Shown here one piece after another: positions 35,965 through 45,343 of a DNA stretch of 64,000 nt. Each line of letters begins with the position of its first letter. Position 1 is the stretch's first letter. Location of the stretch: NCBI RefSeq assembly GCF_033954835.1, contig NZ_CP121471.1, forward strand, positions 1,792,501 to 1,856,500. The letters are read 5' to 3'. Source of the stretch: Thiorhodovibrio frisius (lineage in GTDB: Bacteria > Pseudomonadota > Gammaproteobacteria > Chromatiales > Chromatiaceae). A program made the translations under genes and the position numbers. The notes beneath the pieces were generated by a model that saw only the letters and a program-made list of their open reading frames with translations, was not told the origin of the DNA and searched no databases.

Positions 35965-36206
35965 TACCGGCCTTCACGGATCACAAGCCACAGCTACGGG
36001 CAATCCGGTAGGGTCAGCTCGGACTGATCTGAGAAATTCCTGGGAAAAAATGTCAGCGACAACAGCAACCCGATAATGGACCGATGTGGCGGTGCTGAGG
36101 AGGTTAGAGACCGAGGGGATTGGGCGAGTATCGGTCGAGGGATATTTGCTGGAGGGGGCTAAAAGCGGTGCTGGGGTGATACAGAACATAGCACCAGCTT
36201 AGCACC

Positions 36207-36242
36207 AAAGAAAAAAGGCTTAACTCCGTTTGAAGTTAAGCC
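36207..36242 (-). terminator. rho-independent terminator, original tRNA-Asn terminator
   Basis: On the minus strand GGCTTAACT and its complement (36217-36225 and 36234-36242) form a 9-bp stem with an 8-base loop, followed by a run of six T. It lies immediately beyond the displaced 3' tRNA end at 36252-36298. It is therefore probably the native terminator of the tRNA operon before the island inserted. Confidence 0.75.
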
Positions 36243-36251
36243 CTTGTTCTA

Positions 36252-36298
36252 TTTGGCTCCCCGACGTGGACTCGAACCACGGACCCACTGATTAACAG
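36252..36298. repeat. left attachment site (displaced tRNA-Asn 3' end)
   Basis: These 47 bases are identical to 54798-54844, covering the CCA end, T arm and 3' anticodon arm of tRNA-Asn. Only the 3' portion of the tRNA is present, so this copy is the target half displaced when the island inserted. Confidence 0.9.
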
Positions 36299-36818
36299 AC
36301 CGGCGACCTTTTGACACCATAATACTTTCAATGACTTACGCATTGCCGATCCCCCATATGCCGCCCTATCACGCCCTTGTTGGCCCTCACGTGACTCCTG
36401 TAAGTCACGTTTACGTCACGCTGAAAGCTCCCGTTGCCGATGCCTAGCAGGCGAGAACCAGCGCAGATCGACCACTTCAACCGTACCGCATACTTGGCAT
36501 GAAAAATGCTTATTAGCCCAGTGGAGCCTGAACCGAGAGGGGTGGCGCTAGAATCGGCGTTATCCGATGTTTTGGGCTTCAGCTCTAAAAGCGCGGAGTG
36601 GGTCTCAAAAACCAAGCTCCCCAACGACTAAAATATGAAGTCGGTGGGCTCCAAGATGAGTTTTGCCGAGATTCTCCGAAGGTTTCGGGATCGCTGGAAC
36701 AAGTCACCCTCGGAAACCAACCCTGAAGACCGTCTAGAACACTGTTCAGAAAGATCAGCAACATTAGCAAAAAAGTTAATCATCATCAGTAAGCCATACA
36801 ATTAAATCAAAAAAAGTA
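36299..36818. other. island left end without a gene
   Basis: This 520-bp stretch has no convincing gene. It holds the arm-type repeats at 36388-36420 and is expected to carry integrase-binding sites. Confidence 0.5.
36388..36420. promoter_or_regulatory. putative arm-type integrase-binding sites, left end
   Basis: TAAGTCACGTTTACGTCACG (36401-36420), with a nearby CACGTGACTCC, closely matches TAAGTCACGTTTTAGTCACG at the right end (54736). Matching direct repeats inside both ends are what arm-binding domains of tyrosine integrases recognise. Confidence 0.6.
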
Positions 36819-37169
36819 TCACTTTTTAGGTGAACTTTTCTTCTTAACAATTACCCGTGGATGGTAAAAGTCTTCAGTAACCTGAACACTACATGAAAAA
36901 ACATGTTGCACGTCAGAACAAAATTGATGAAACTCCTTTTTCAATTTGACCGTCACTTCAATCTTCATTTTAGGTCTTGCCGATCCATCGGTACTTAAAT
37001 CTAAAAGAGTCCAGTAGTAATTCCAAGCTATTCTCCCTTGCATAAATAACATTTCCTCGATAATGTCAGGTAAGTACGGGAGTTGCTGCGATACTTTCTT
37101 CTTTATACTGTATTTAATGACGTCGAGGTCCTTCGAAGGAACATCGGAAATGTTATTCTGCGCTTTCAT
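36819..37169 (-). CDS. hypothetical island protein, 116 residues
   Basis: Not recognised. The protein is soluble and ends in a basic lysine-rich tail (VIVKKKSSPKK). It follows two other leftward small genes with short spacers, so they may form one operon. Coding use is AT-rich like the rest of the island. Confidence 0.6.
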   Translation of the reverse strand: MKAQNNISDVPSKDLDVIKYSIKKKVSQQLPYLPDIIEEMLFMQGRIAWNYYWTLLDLSTDGSARPKMKIEVTVKLKKEFHQFCSDVQHVFSCSVQVTEDFYHPRVIVKKKSSPKK

Positions 37170-37204
37170 GAAATTTCGCCATCAAAAGTGACTTTGGGAC
37201 TGAA

Positions 37205-37564
37205 TCAGAAATTTACAGTAACAAAATATGTGGCATATGAATAATCAGTAATTAAGACAAGGATGCCTTCTTCTTTTGGCTCATACAGATCGATCATTCC
37301 ACCAAGTTTCTCTTTACTTTCAACGGCATCAAATAATTCTAATATCTCCTGACGTGTCCTGTAATTGTGATTATTGGGAAGTTTTTTACTTAAAGCGCTT
37401 TTTGCATAAACTAACATCGCCCCTCGACCCACAGCTAAGAAACATTCTTTGTACAGCTTTGAAAATCTGGGTAAATCAGCTTTTAAAAACTCCAGAGCTT
37501 GGTCTTTTTGGTTAGATGAGTTCATAGAGGTTTTGAAAAGAGGTAAAGCTAAAGCTACCAACAT
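37205..37564 (-). CDS. hypothetical island protein, 119 residues
   Basis: Not recognised. The product may start with a short hydrophobic stretch (MLVALALPLF), which could be a start artefact because later in-frame Met codons exist. The rest is a mixed helical/strand soluble domain. It lies between two other leftward genes of unknown function. Confidence 0.5.
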   Translation of the reverse strand: MLVALALPLFKTSMNSSNQKDQALEFLKADLPRFSKLYKECFLAVGRGAMLVYAKSALSKKLPNNHNYRTRQEILELFDAVESKEKLGGMIDLYEPKEEGILVLITDYSYATYFVTVNF

Positions 37565-37594
37565 TGTTGAGGTAAAAAGCCGTAGACAATAGAC

Positions 37595-38029
37595 CTAGGA
37601 GTAATTTGACTCATCATCAAACATGACGGAATACATATCCTTGTTTGTCACGCAAGCAGTCGGGCATGTCTTACAAACTTTCAGAAGGTTGTCCCAGGCT
37701 TTAGCCGTGAAGTTCAATAGCTTATTAATCATTTTATCGTTCAAATCTGGAAAAGCTTTCTCAATATCGACGTAAGAAATTTCAAATATAGGAATATCTC
37801 CATCTAACTTTTTAATCACAACGGCCTGTAATAACCTCGCAAGATGAATGCAGGATTTATTAAAGGACTCTTTGGTATAGCCCTTCTTTGCTAAAGCTCG
37901 CTTTGTTCCGTAAGGGACAGCCCTGTCAATCTCGGAAGCAAGTTCGAAAGCAAACCAATTGAACCGAGTTTTTTCTTCGGCACAGGAAAAGAAATGGTCA
38001 GGTCTAATCTGAGAATAATCGGAAGGCAT
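37595..38029 (-). CDS. hypothetical island protein, 144 residues
   Basis: Not recognised. It has a helical N-terminal half (RFNWFAFELASEIDRAVPYG) and a C-terminal CKTCPTAC cysteine motif that could bind a metal. It is the first of three closely spaced leftward small genes. Confidence 0.55.
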   Translation of the reverse strand: MPSDYSQIRPDHFFSCAEEKTRFNWFAFELASEIDRAVPYGTKRALAKKGYTKESFNKSCIHLARLLQAVVIKKLDGDIPIFEISYVDIEKAFPDLNDKMINKLLNFTAKAWDNLLKVCKTCPTACVTNKDMYSVMFDDESNYS

Positions 38030-38157
38030 AATCTATACTCAAGAAAAGTTCCTAATTTTTGAACGTTCAACGATAAAAGTATTGGTAATTAAAATAAAAT
38101 AAAAGGAAACTTTAACAAGTTCAAACTAAATAAAAGTAACTCTGGTACTTAAGCAGA

Positions 38158-38694
38158 CTATCCTTTGAAACCGACTTTTACTAAAACCATAATAAACATC
38201 AAGACTGTTGGGTAAAAGGTTAAAGCGAAGCCAAGGGCACGAGAGGATGCGCCCTTCATGAAACCACTAAAAAACAATACTCTACCAACAGAAAAAGTAC
38301 AAGCGGCAAGGGGAACAACAGAAATCCATTTCGCTGGCATCACAGCCGCCCAGGCAAGATAAACAGTTAGAGCAATAACATACTGCTCAAGAGTATTTTG
38401 AAGAAGTGACTGTAAATATTGTGCCCTTTCCGAATCACTGGAAAGACCTGCACCCCCATCAATATCGTTCGGGCTAAAAAAACGATGCTTCGCAAGTCGT
38501 GCTATTGAAATGACAAGGAATGCCGCGGGTAGCAAAGACCATTTGATGGCGACTATTAAAAGGGATGTTTCAGAAAGAACATCATCGATCACAAATATAT
38601 CAAAGAAAATCCCGACCAAAATGATTGAAATTGATATAGCTAACCCCAGTAGAATACCCTTTAAAACACCAACCTGGTTTCGTGTTAAGCTCAT
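38158..38694 (-). CDS. integral membrane protein, four predicted segments
   Basis: This 178-residue protein has hydrophobic segments near residues 10-30 (VLKGILLGLAISISIILVGI), 45-65, 110-130 and 155-175. It has no recognised family. A possible role in island stability or phage immunity cannot be judged from sequence. Confidence 0.6.
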   Translation of the reverse strand: MSLTRNQVGVLKGILLGLAISISIILVGIFFDIFVIDDVLSETSLLIVAIKWSLLPAAFLVISIARLAKHRFFSPNDIDGGAGLSSDSERAQYLQSLLQNTLEQYVIALTVYLAWAAVMPAKWISVVPLAACTFSVGRVLFFSGFMKGASSRALGFALTFYPTVLMFIMVLVKVGFKG

Positions 38695-38753
38695 AATTGT
38701 TGTCCCGGTTGTTTAGCGAGTTAAATGATAATCAATGTATTTTTAAAGAGCAT

Positions 38754-39821
38754 TTATAAGATACGAATCGTCCAATCTTCGAGACCATTCCGCAATTCTT
38801 TTCGATGGTAAATCTCGTGTGATAAAGACTTTTTTGGACAAAACTCTTTATAGAAATATTCAGTGTTGACGTCACGGTCTTTAGTGCTAAGTTTTTTCTT
38901 TTTGCGTAACGATGCACCAATAGGGGACCTTGGCGCTTGCATGATCTTTATTCGTTCATTATACCAATTGATAAAATCGAAATTTACAAGATCTGTCAAG
39001 CAAAAAATCACTTCTTGGCTTATTTTTTTAGATCCTTCAAATCGAAACTCAGTATGAAGAGCCGGCTTCCCGTGTTTCCTGGGCCTTTTTTTAGGATCAA
39101 TGTTTAAACCGTAGATTTTAAATAAGTTCCCTTTGGCTTTTCGCTTCTTCTTTTTATCTGTGGCTTCGCTGTTTTGAGTGGTGGTCTCCCCGCAATTAGA
39201 GACTGCATTTTCGGACGTTTCCTTGTTCTTGCAACCTTCATTAGAACACCCTGATGCTTTTGGCTCTGAGTTGGTGCCATCTTTTGAAGAGCAACTTTTC
39301 TTTTTTCTAAACCACAAAGAAAATTTTATTAAACGACGGTTTTCTATAGTCCGACGGAATGTCGGCTTATTCTGTATTTTTTTCACAACCAGAAGAGGGC
39401 GAACTAACTTCATCAACTTCCAGACGTCACCTTTTCTTTTAGTCACAAAGTCCACAGCAATTTCTATTAAGCTGATCGTATAGTCGGCGCGCCGAAGAAT
39501 ATCGATCAACTCTTTTAAAAGATCGTCATCCGGCCTCCATAGTTTCAGGCTGAAACCGATAATTCGAGGTGAGAACCCGTATTTAGTCTTCTCGAAAATA
39601 GCGGAGAACTCATGTTTGATACGATTGTTTCCAGATAGAAGCTCTTCACATTGAATTTGGTAGGCAAGATTATTGACTTTGATAGTAAGAACATCAAAAT
39701 AACATAACCTTTCAACTACCAAATCATCAAACGAACGCTTAAACGAATCTATTCCAATATATCTAACTTCTGCCTTATAATGATTTAGCTTTTCTTTATA
39801 GGTCGATTTTCGTTTAGACAT
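38754..39821 (-). CDS. possible rolling-circle-type replication initiator
   Basis: This 355-residue basic protein has ISLIEIAVDFVTKR in the middle. Later it has NLFKIYGLNIDPKKR followed by LHTEFRFEGSK. The IDIAxDF, then IYG...xxEFRF, pattern recalls replication initiation factors of plasmids and filamentous phages (Rep_trans or RstA-like). A serine/lysine-rich low-complexity insert (~185-235) is unusual. A 657-bp gene-free region with a hairpin lies just upstream, where an origin could sit, and a UvrD-like helicase follows. The assignment is weak and rests on these two motifs and the context. Confidence 0.4.
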   Translation of the reverse strand: MSKRKSTYKEKLNHYKAEVRYIGIDSFKRSFDDLVVERLCYFDVLTIKVNNLAYQIQCEELLSGNNRIKHEFSAIFEKTKYGFSPRIIGFSLKLWRPDDDLLKELIDILRRADYTISLIEIAVDFVTKRKGDVWKLMKLVRPLLVVKKIQNKPTFRRTIENRRLIKFSLWFRKKKSCSSKDGTNSEPKASGCSNEGCKNKETSENAVSNCGETTTQNSEATDKKKKRKAKGNLFKIYGLNIDPKKRPRKHGKPALHTEFRFEGSKKISQEVIFCLTDLVNFDFINWYNERIKIMQAPRSPIGASLRKKKKLSTKDRDVNTEYFYKEFCPKKSLSHEIYHRKELRNGLEDWTIRIL

Positions 39822-40478
39822 AATTCTTTACTTCTATAATAATAACCCCTACATTCACCTTCTCTAAATTACAAAAACAGACCCTCATCAATCATTGAGC
39901 TCACGTTTAACACATTAACCCTCGATTTAAAGTAAAAGCTCAATTACAGATCGTCGGTATCAAAGATAATACTTAAACCTTTTTAATTCTTCTACCAACT
40001 TTACTTCTCTTGTAGGGTTTTGGCGGCGGATCAACCGCACGCCAAAACTATTACTACGCATTTAGTATGTGTGGTAGCATTTTCCTTTGTATTTGTGGGA
40101 TCGAGAGGTACTTTTACGTCAAACTTTACATTAAAGACTTTTTTAAAAGAAATGTTTAATAATCCTAGCTTTTGAACGGGTGTATATTTGAAGACTTTTT
40201 CAGCGAGGAACTATCCCAGGAAGGGTAGATAAAAAAACATCCAATAAAAGTCTTTATACAAACACCTATACCCGATGTAGAAGATTTTTAAGGATCATCC
40301 TAAAATAAGATTACGTTGTTGTTCCTTTTTGCTTTCGCAGAAAGCAAGTAATTAGAGGATTCCTTTAAAAGCTAAGATTCTAACCCTCAAACTTTTAATT
40401 TTAACCTTGAATTTAAAACTTTAAGGCGTAAAAGCTCAAGCTAAAATAGTCGTTGGATAAAATAGTCTGTGATAAACG
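39822..40478. other. AT-rich gene-free region, possible origin
   Basis: No gene is seen in this 657-bp interval between the Rep-like and helicase genes. It contains a strong hairpin (40017-40048), with AT-rich sequence around it. Confidence 0.45.
40017..40048. repeat. hairpin (GTTTTGGCG arms)
   Basis: GTTTTGGCG (40017-40025) and CGCCAAAAC (40040-40048) are perfect complements, and an inner CGG/CCG extends the stem. The GC-rich stem stands out in AT-rich DNA. It could be a replication or transfer origin structure, or a terminator without a T tract. Confidence 0.55.
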
Positions 40479-42272
40479 CTAAAGTGTTTTCACCTCACAA
40501 TATTTAGAAATTAAACTTCTATCAGGTAAAAAACTAATCAGTTGTCTCTCATGCTTTCCAACCTGTCGTCTTTTTTTCTCAGATTTTTCCTTCTGTTTGT
40601 TCTCAAACCCTAGATCTTCTTTAAAGAAGACAAGGTACAGTCTTTCTCTCGCGCGCGTAAGCGCGACATGAAAAAGGTTTGACTCCTCTCTCTTACTCCA
40701 TTTTTTAAATTTATAACTGATATTTCCCTCAAAAATATCAATCAGAAAAACATGATCAAATGTTCGGCCTTTAGCGCTATGCTGGGTATTAACATATATC
40801 GTGTCGTTTTCTGACTCTAAAAATTGTTCAATGCTCTTTTTCAGAGTTTCAATCTTTACTTTAGGATCGTCTGAAGCAATTTCATAGTTTTCTAGCAGGC
40901 CATAACGCCCTAACAGATTCTTAATTGCTAAATGAAAACTCCCATCAAGTTTTCCCTGGAACTTTTTAGTAAAGATTCTAAGTACCCTTTCAAAAGAGCA
41001 TTTTTCATCTAAAGTTATTATTCCGTTTAATCTATCTCTTGTTTTTCTTCTTGTCGAGTCATCAATTCCAAGCTCTTTTCCAGTAATTCGAGCATCAATA
41101 TTTGAACATATTGACGTTGCTTGTTCTTCACTCAGGTCCAAGTAATCCTGAAGGTAACTGACAAGCATTCTATTACTTTCATTTTCATCTAAAATAATTT
41201 CTAAGTAATAAAGGAAATGCTCAATCACTTCTAACTCATCAGCGGCCAGTTTTGAAACCTTGACTGGTACTCCGTTTTTAACAAGAAAAGACTGGAACTG
41301 ACGGAAGTCTTTCTTAAACTTTGTAATGCAAGCTATCGCTTTAGGAGAAACACCATCATCTAATAAACGCTTAATCTCTATAGCCGCAGCGTCAAGACCT
41401 TCTCTTCGACTGGAACATTCAAGAAAAAGGGGTTTGCACCCTGGTCTTAAACTTTTAATTCTTGGATAACCCTCGGTGTTCTCGCAGGCGTTGACTAGAG
41501 CGGCCGTTTCCATGGTTAACCGGTAAGAGCGATCCAAAGTCTCGTACTGGCAGTTAGGAATTTCGTCTTTTAGTTTTGAGACAGCATTAAAAGACGCTCC
41601 CTTGAAAGAGTAGATAGCCTGTCGATCATCGCCGACAATGATTCCTTTCTCAGAGACAGTGATTAATCGTCGAATAAATAGTTTCTCTGCGTCGTTTAGA
41701 TCTTGGAATTCATCAACACAAAGGAGTCTTGGAGGCTGAAAAGATACATTTTTGTTTTTAGACCAAGCCCAACATGCCTTGCTTCCTAAAAGAGTCATGT
41801 CTGTAAAGGAACAAACATTTCGTTTCTTCTTTTGTTTAGAAAATTCTTTCAGTAACTTTTTAATGATCGCTTCATCGAGATTTAAACTCTGACATATTTC
41901 TTTTCTAGACTGTCCTTTTTGTCTTGCTTTGAAAAAATCCTTTGCCTGGGTCTTTGAGAGAAAACCACGAGTCACAGACCGAAAGAGTTTTCTTTCAGAA
42001 CTTGAATGATAAAGTTTTGGTATTTTGGCAAAGCCAAAATATGAAGTGTTTTTTCTTATGAGATTAAAACCGAGTTTATGAAGATTTTTTACGGTTGCTT
42101 GGTTTCCTATCTCCCTGTTAAGTTCTTCAGCTAATTTCCGAGAGAAGGTAACAAAAAGAATTTGATCCGGACTAAGTCCATCATAATTTCTAGCAGTCTC
42201 TATTTCTTTTTTTAGCAGAGTTGTTTTGCCGCTTCCTGCTACTGCCTGGACTATTTTAACTTTTTTAGTCAA
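40479..42272 (-). CDS. UvrD/Rep-like superfamily 1 DNA helicase
   Basis: This 597-residue protein has the SF1 helicase motifs: VQAVAGSGKTTLLKKEI (Walker A), LLCVDEFQDLNDAEK (motif II), IVGDDRQAIYSFKGA (motif III), NTQHSAKGRTFDHVFLID (motif V) and FHVALTRARERLYLVF (motif VI). It is shorter than chromosomal UvrD/PcrA/Rep (~670-720). On this island it could serve replication or processing of the excised circle together with the Rep-like protein, which is inference. Its AT-rich coding shows foreign origin. Confidence 0.9.
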   Translation of the reverse strand: MTKKVKIVQAVAGSGKTTLLKKEIETARNYDGLSPDQILFVTFSRKLAEELNREIGNQATVKNLHKLGFNLIRKNTSYFGFAKIPKLYHSSSERKLFRSVTRGFLSKTQAKDFFKARQKGQSRKEICQSLNLDEAIIKKLLKEFSKQKKKRNVCSFTDMTLLGSKACWAWSKNKNVSFQPPRLLCVDEFQDLNDAEKLFIRRLITVSEKGIIVGDDRQAIYSFKGASFNAVSKLKDEIPNCQYETLDRSYRLTMETAALVNACENTEGYPRIKSLRPGCKPLFLECSSRREGLDAAAIEIKRLLDDGVSPKAIACITKFKKDFRQFQSFLVKNGVPVKVSKLAADELEVIEHFLYYLEIILDENESNRMLVSYLQDYLDLSEEQATSICSNIDARITGKELGIDDSTRRKTRDRLNGIITLDEKCSFERVLRIFTKKFQGKLDGSFHLAIKNLLGRYGLLENYEIASDDPKVKIETLKKSIEQFLESENDTIYVNTQHSAKGRTFDHVFLIDIFEGNISYKFKKWSKREESNLFHVALTRARERLYLVFFKEDLGFENKQKEKSEKKRRQVGKHERQLISFLPDRSLISKYCEVKTL

Positions 42273-43035
42273 GAATCAAGTCCGCCTTTAAGTCTTGAAG
42301 CCGTTAAGTATTTGCTAAATGCTTTAGGGGGATGGTTAAAACTTTGGTGCAGAGTAAGGGCAGAACCAAACTTCGTTATGATCCCTTGCTTAGAAGAAGA
42401 CCCGAAGACCTCCACTAACCATATTCTAGCAGAAGGATGGATTTCTGGTGTTGGTCAAGGAAGCAATGAAAGACGGACACTCTGATGAAAGGAATATGGT
42501 TTCTAGGGTTAGAGTCTCTCTAGCTAAGATAAAACAATTGGAAGGCAGAAGTATTTTTGTTTAAAACTACAAAATCTAGAACACCTAAGAACTCAAACAT
42601 AAAAGTATTCTCAATCTTCTGAGAACTTGAGTTGAAGTAGTTGGTTTTTAAAACACCTTGGACAAACAAACATGGAGGATTAGTGCTTAGGGTTATCGTT
42701 TTATAAGAAAGAAACAAAATGTTTATAAGTTCGAGACTCTTACTAATTAAGTGTTTAATAATTGCTTTAGCAAGAATTTATTGGTAACGAAATCCCAGAA
42801 CTGACTTAAAAGTATTTGAGCGAAGAATTTTAGATAACAAAAGCCTTCAGGCTAAGGGAGTCAAGCCTGGGGAAGGCAGGGCAGGGCGGTGAGGTGAATT
42901 ATCTAGCTGTTCAGTTTGGTAACTGGTAGGTCAAGATAGGTCAAAATTGTGTGAAAGCCAAAAGCGTAAAAACAAGAGTGAGGCCGAAAGACCTTCGGCT
43001 GGAACTTGTCTTGAACACTTACGTGAGGCCAACTC
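42273..43035. other. region between helicase and first excisionase-like gene
   Basis: No convincing gene is present. The region contains the divergent promoters and, near its right end, tandem TAGGTCAA boxes (42927 and 42937) and the sequence block shared with the second excisionase gene. Confidence 0.45.
42927..43012 (+). promoter_or_regulatory. upstream control region of first excisionase-like gene
   Basis: TAGGTCAA occurs twice with a 10-bp period (42927, 42937). CAAAAGCGTAAA (42959) and AACTTGTCTT (43003) recur with nearly the same spacing in front of the second excisionase-like gene (53379 and 53422). Helical phasing and reuse suggest a shared regulator. Confidence 0.5.
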
Positions 43036-43413
43036 ATGACTGGAAAACTTCTTTATCGCTACGCTGAGGCGGCAGAACTTCTTGGAATTAGTGATCGCAC
43101 CCTACGGCGTCTCGTAGATAGTGAGAAGATTCTTTCTGTTCATCCTTGTGAGCGTACTCCTCGAATTCCAAAGCAAGCACTTAATCAGTATGTTAAGGGT
43201 TTGCTTGATGATGCTTACAGGGAAAAGGAGGAAAAAGCAAACAAAGAAACGAGTAAGACTGAATCAGAGGTGCAAAACGAAGAACCAACGTCTGAATCTG
43301 ACAGTTTGAGCGGGACCCAAACTCGAAAGCGGCTTCAGAAAAATAAGGCCGAAAGTAATCGTGAAACAAAGGTAGCGCGGAAAACTGGCACGAGAAAGCG
43401 CGCTAGGATTTAA
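43036..43413 (+). CDS. excisionase/MerR-type helix-turn-helix protein
   Basis: This 125-residue protein has an N-terminal winged-helix HTH of the excisionase type (RYAEAAELLGISDRTLRRLV). The long, charged, repeat-like C-terminal tail is rich in Lys, Glu and Arg. A paralogue lies at 53456 and both share their upstream regions. It probably acts as a recombination-directionality factor or a regulator of the island genes. Confidence 0.75.
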   Translation: MTGKLLYRYAEAAELLGISDRTLRRLVDSEKILSVHPCERTPRIPKQALNQYVKGLLDDAYREKEEKANKETSKTESEVQNEEPTSESDSLSGTQTRKRLQKNKAESNRETKVARKTGTRKRARI

Positions 43414-43542
43414 GTTTTACAAGGGCAAAGGACTGCCCATGATAAATGTTCGGGAAAAAATAGCGGGGTCCAGAGGTCAAAAAGAAGAGTTGAAGTAGTT
43501 TTGACGGTTGTAGCTGCTTTTTTTCCGCCATGAAAGAAAATC

Positions 43543-43962
43543 CTAGCTAGCCAAAATGTCAATATTGTGTTCTTTGCACCATTCTTTGAGAGCTCTTTGC
43601 TGGGTCTCGTTTTCAAAATCAAACCATTTTTCTAGCAGACCTTCTTCTTCGAGAAGCGCCTTATACCGTGAGTAGGCGCCTTTGTGACTGAAAATACGTT
43701 CGATGTCGCCGATTTGGTCGGGTAAATACTTATCGGCAAACTCAAATACCAAATCTTTTCCTAGGCCAAGATCATTCTTGTGAGGAATCTCGATGTAGTC
43801 ATCACTGAAAATATTATCCGGTAGTTCTTCTTCGTTGGGACCATATTCTGAATGCCAGAATATTTTACCAGACTCTTTATGTAAAAAAGCCTGGTGCTCA
43901 TACATCTGGCCGAAGCTGACAAAGTCAAAAGCCTCAAGAAGTTCTGAAAACTTGGTGGTCAT
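43543..43962 (-). CDS. UPF0158 family protein
   Basis: I start at ATG 43962. The product has the UPF0158 pattern: GKIFWHSEY near the N terminus, DYIEIPHKNDLG, and the C-terminal GAYSRYKALLEEEGLLEKWF with WCKEHNID. The family is widespread and uncharacterised, and often sits in accessory DNA. It forms a leftward group with the next genes. Confidence 0.85.
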   Translation of the reverse strand: MTTKFSELLEAFDFVSFGQMYEHQAFLHKESGKIFWHSEYGPNEEELPDNIFSDDYIEIPHKNDLGLGKDLVFEFADKYLPDQIGDIERIFSHKGAYSRYKALLEEEGLLEKWFDFENETQQRALKEWCKEHNIDILAS

Positions 43963-44042
43963 AACCGAGGAGAAAAGCACTCAGGTTAAAAAGTAGGGCA
44001 GGGCATCTATGCTGCGTCTTTTTTCTTATTACCCATAACCGG

Positions 44043-44465
44043 CTAAAAGTATGCTGGATACTGTACTGGATTCTTACCTACCGCCTCCACTACGTGCGGA
44101 TAAGATGTTCCGGGTTGTTCTGCTTTGATCTTTCTTCTTGTTCTGGAGATTCTAAAATACCAACTGTCACCATAATCGAACAAGTAAAATAGCTTTTTAT
44201 GTTTGCCCAGCGGGAACAATTGGCCGACGGGGACATCCCAAAGCCCCGCGTTTTCATTATCAAATCTTGTCTTTTCGCGACTTCTAGTATTGTTAGCGAT
44301 AAAAAATTCATACATGTGATCATTGTCGAAATCTATCGCCTTTTGGATGCAAAGATGTAAGACTTCAAGGTTCGAGTTAGTTGGAATTTCGATCAACCGA
44401 TACCAGTCCTTAGAAGCTGGGTCAAAACTCCCGTAGGCGCCTTCAATTTTCAGTGTGATGATCAT
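44043..44465 (-). CDS. plasmid pRiA4b ORF-3-like protein
   Basis: This 140-residue protein shows the family pattern: DWYRLIEIPTNSNLEVLHLC, a helix with AIDFDNDHMYEFFI, LGKHKKLFYLFDYGDSWYF and an ending with PQYP. Function is unknown. The family is common on plasmids and islands. Confidence 0.88.
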   Translation of the reverse strand: MIITLKIEGAYGSFDPASKDWYRLIEIPTNSNLEVLHLCIQKAIDFDNDHMYEFFIANNTRSREKTRFDNENAGLWDVPVGQLFPLGKHKKLFYLFDYGDSWYFRISRTRRKIKAEQPGTSYPHVVEAVGKNPVQYPAYF

Positions 44466-44535
44466 GCTAAAGATTTAGAGCGGCAAAAACTGAAAGGTAG
44501 TAAATTTGGGCTAAGAACTGCGATCAGATAGTTTG

Positions 44536-44937
44536 TTAGTGAAGCGTAGATATAGAATATGTTTCTTGGTCCGGGCCATCGAGGTTGTTATTATAAAGTG
44601 GTCTTGAGGCGACCCGGATAGCATAGCCATCATTTTTAAGTTTAATTTCACTGTACTCAATATAAGAAAAAGTTTCTGGAAACATACGGACTTTTTCATC
44701 AATTAACAGTTGAATATCTCTTAAAATATTGGCAACGTTTTCGTCACTATCATTTGGATTTTTTATTTTGTAGTTGGCCGAGAATTCATCCAGCGCTTCT
44801 TTCCTTAAGGACTCGGGTAGAATGGCAATATTCCAGGCCACACAGAGAACATTTAGATAATTCTGCTTTTCTTCCAGTTTGCTGCCAAGATCAATATAGT
44901 CAGCAGCAAGATCTATAATCATTTGAGAAATATTCAT
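44536..44937 (-). CDS. hypothetical protein, 133 residues
   Basis: Not recognised. It is mostly helical in its first 100 residues (MIIDLAADYIDLGSKLEEKQ) with a possible beta-rich end. It lies in the same leftward group as the pRiA4b-like and UPF0158 genes. Confidence 0.6.
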   Translation of the reverse strand: MNISQMIIDLAADYIDLGSKLEEKQNYLNVLCVAWNIAILPESLRKEALDEFSANYKIKNPNDSDENVANILRDIQLLIDEKVRMFPETFSYIEYSEIKLKNDGYAIRVASRPLYNNNLDGPDQETYSISTLH

Positions 44938-45017
44938 AAAATGAATCTATGCGATTCGGCAATCAGATTAGGAAAATCTTGTGACTCGTTACTATTGTAT
45001 CTTAAGCAAGAACGTCA

Positions 45018-45290
45018 TCAAGCCAGAAAAGAGTCAGATGTTCTTAAGTCGGCATTTATTTCTATAAAATTCAGAAAACATTTATCGACCGCATTACTGT
45101 TCAAGCAGGACTCACAAAACTGAAATTCAACACAACACTCGCCGTCAAGTGAATAATCACAATCAGCTTTATTGCAGACATAGGAGTTCTTCACGCTTAC
45201 CTTGCAGACGCTAGAATCCCATTCTTTAGCGTTGATCGTCTTAAGTTCATGATCGAATAGTTGTTGGCAACCGTCGCATACTGATATCAT
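45018..45290 (-). CDS. cysteine-rich small protein
   Basis: This 90-residue protein has a CxxC near the start (VCDGCQQLF) and further cysteines in YVCNKADCDYS, ECCVEF and FCESCL, suggesting two zinc sites. No family recognised. A GGAAA-type ribosome-binding region precedes the ATG. Confidence 0.6.
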   Translation of the reverse strand: MISVCDGCQQLFDHELKTINAKEWDSSVCKVSVKNSYVCNKADCDYSLDGECCVEFQFCESCLNSNAVDKCFLNFIEINADLRTSDSFLA

Positions 45291-45343
45291 TTTGATTTCC
45301 TTTTTCGCAGTCTAAGATTTATCTTAGAAATAAATCGAACCCA

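Noticed and set aside
42520-42717. 65-codon minus-strand frame
   Set aside because: AT-rich chance frame without a ribosome-binding site or family-like content.
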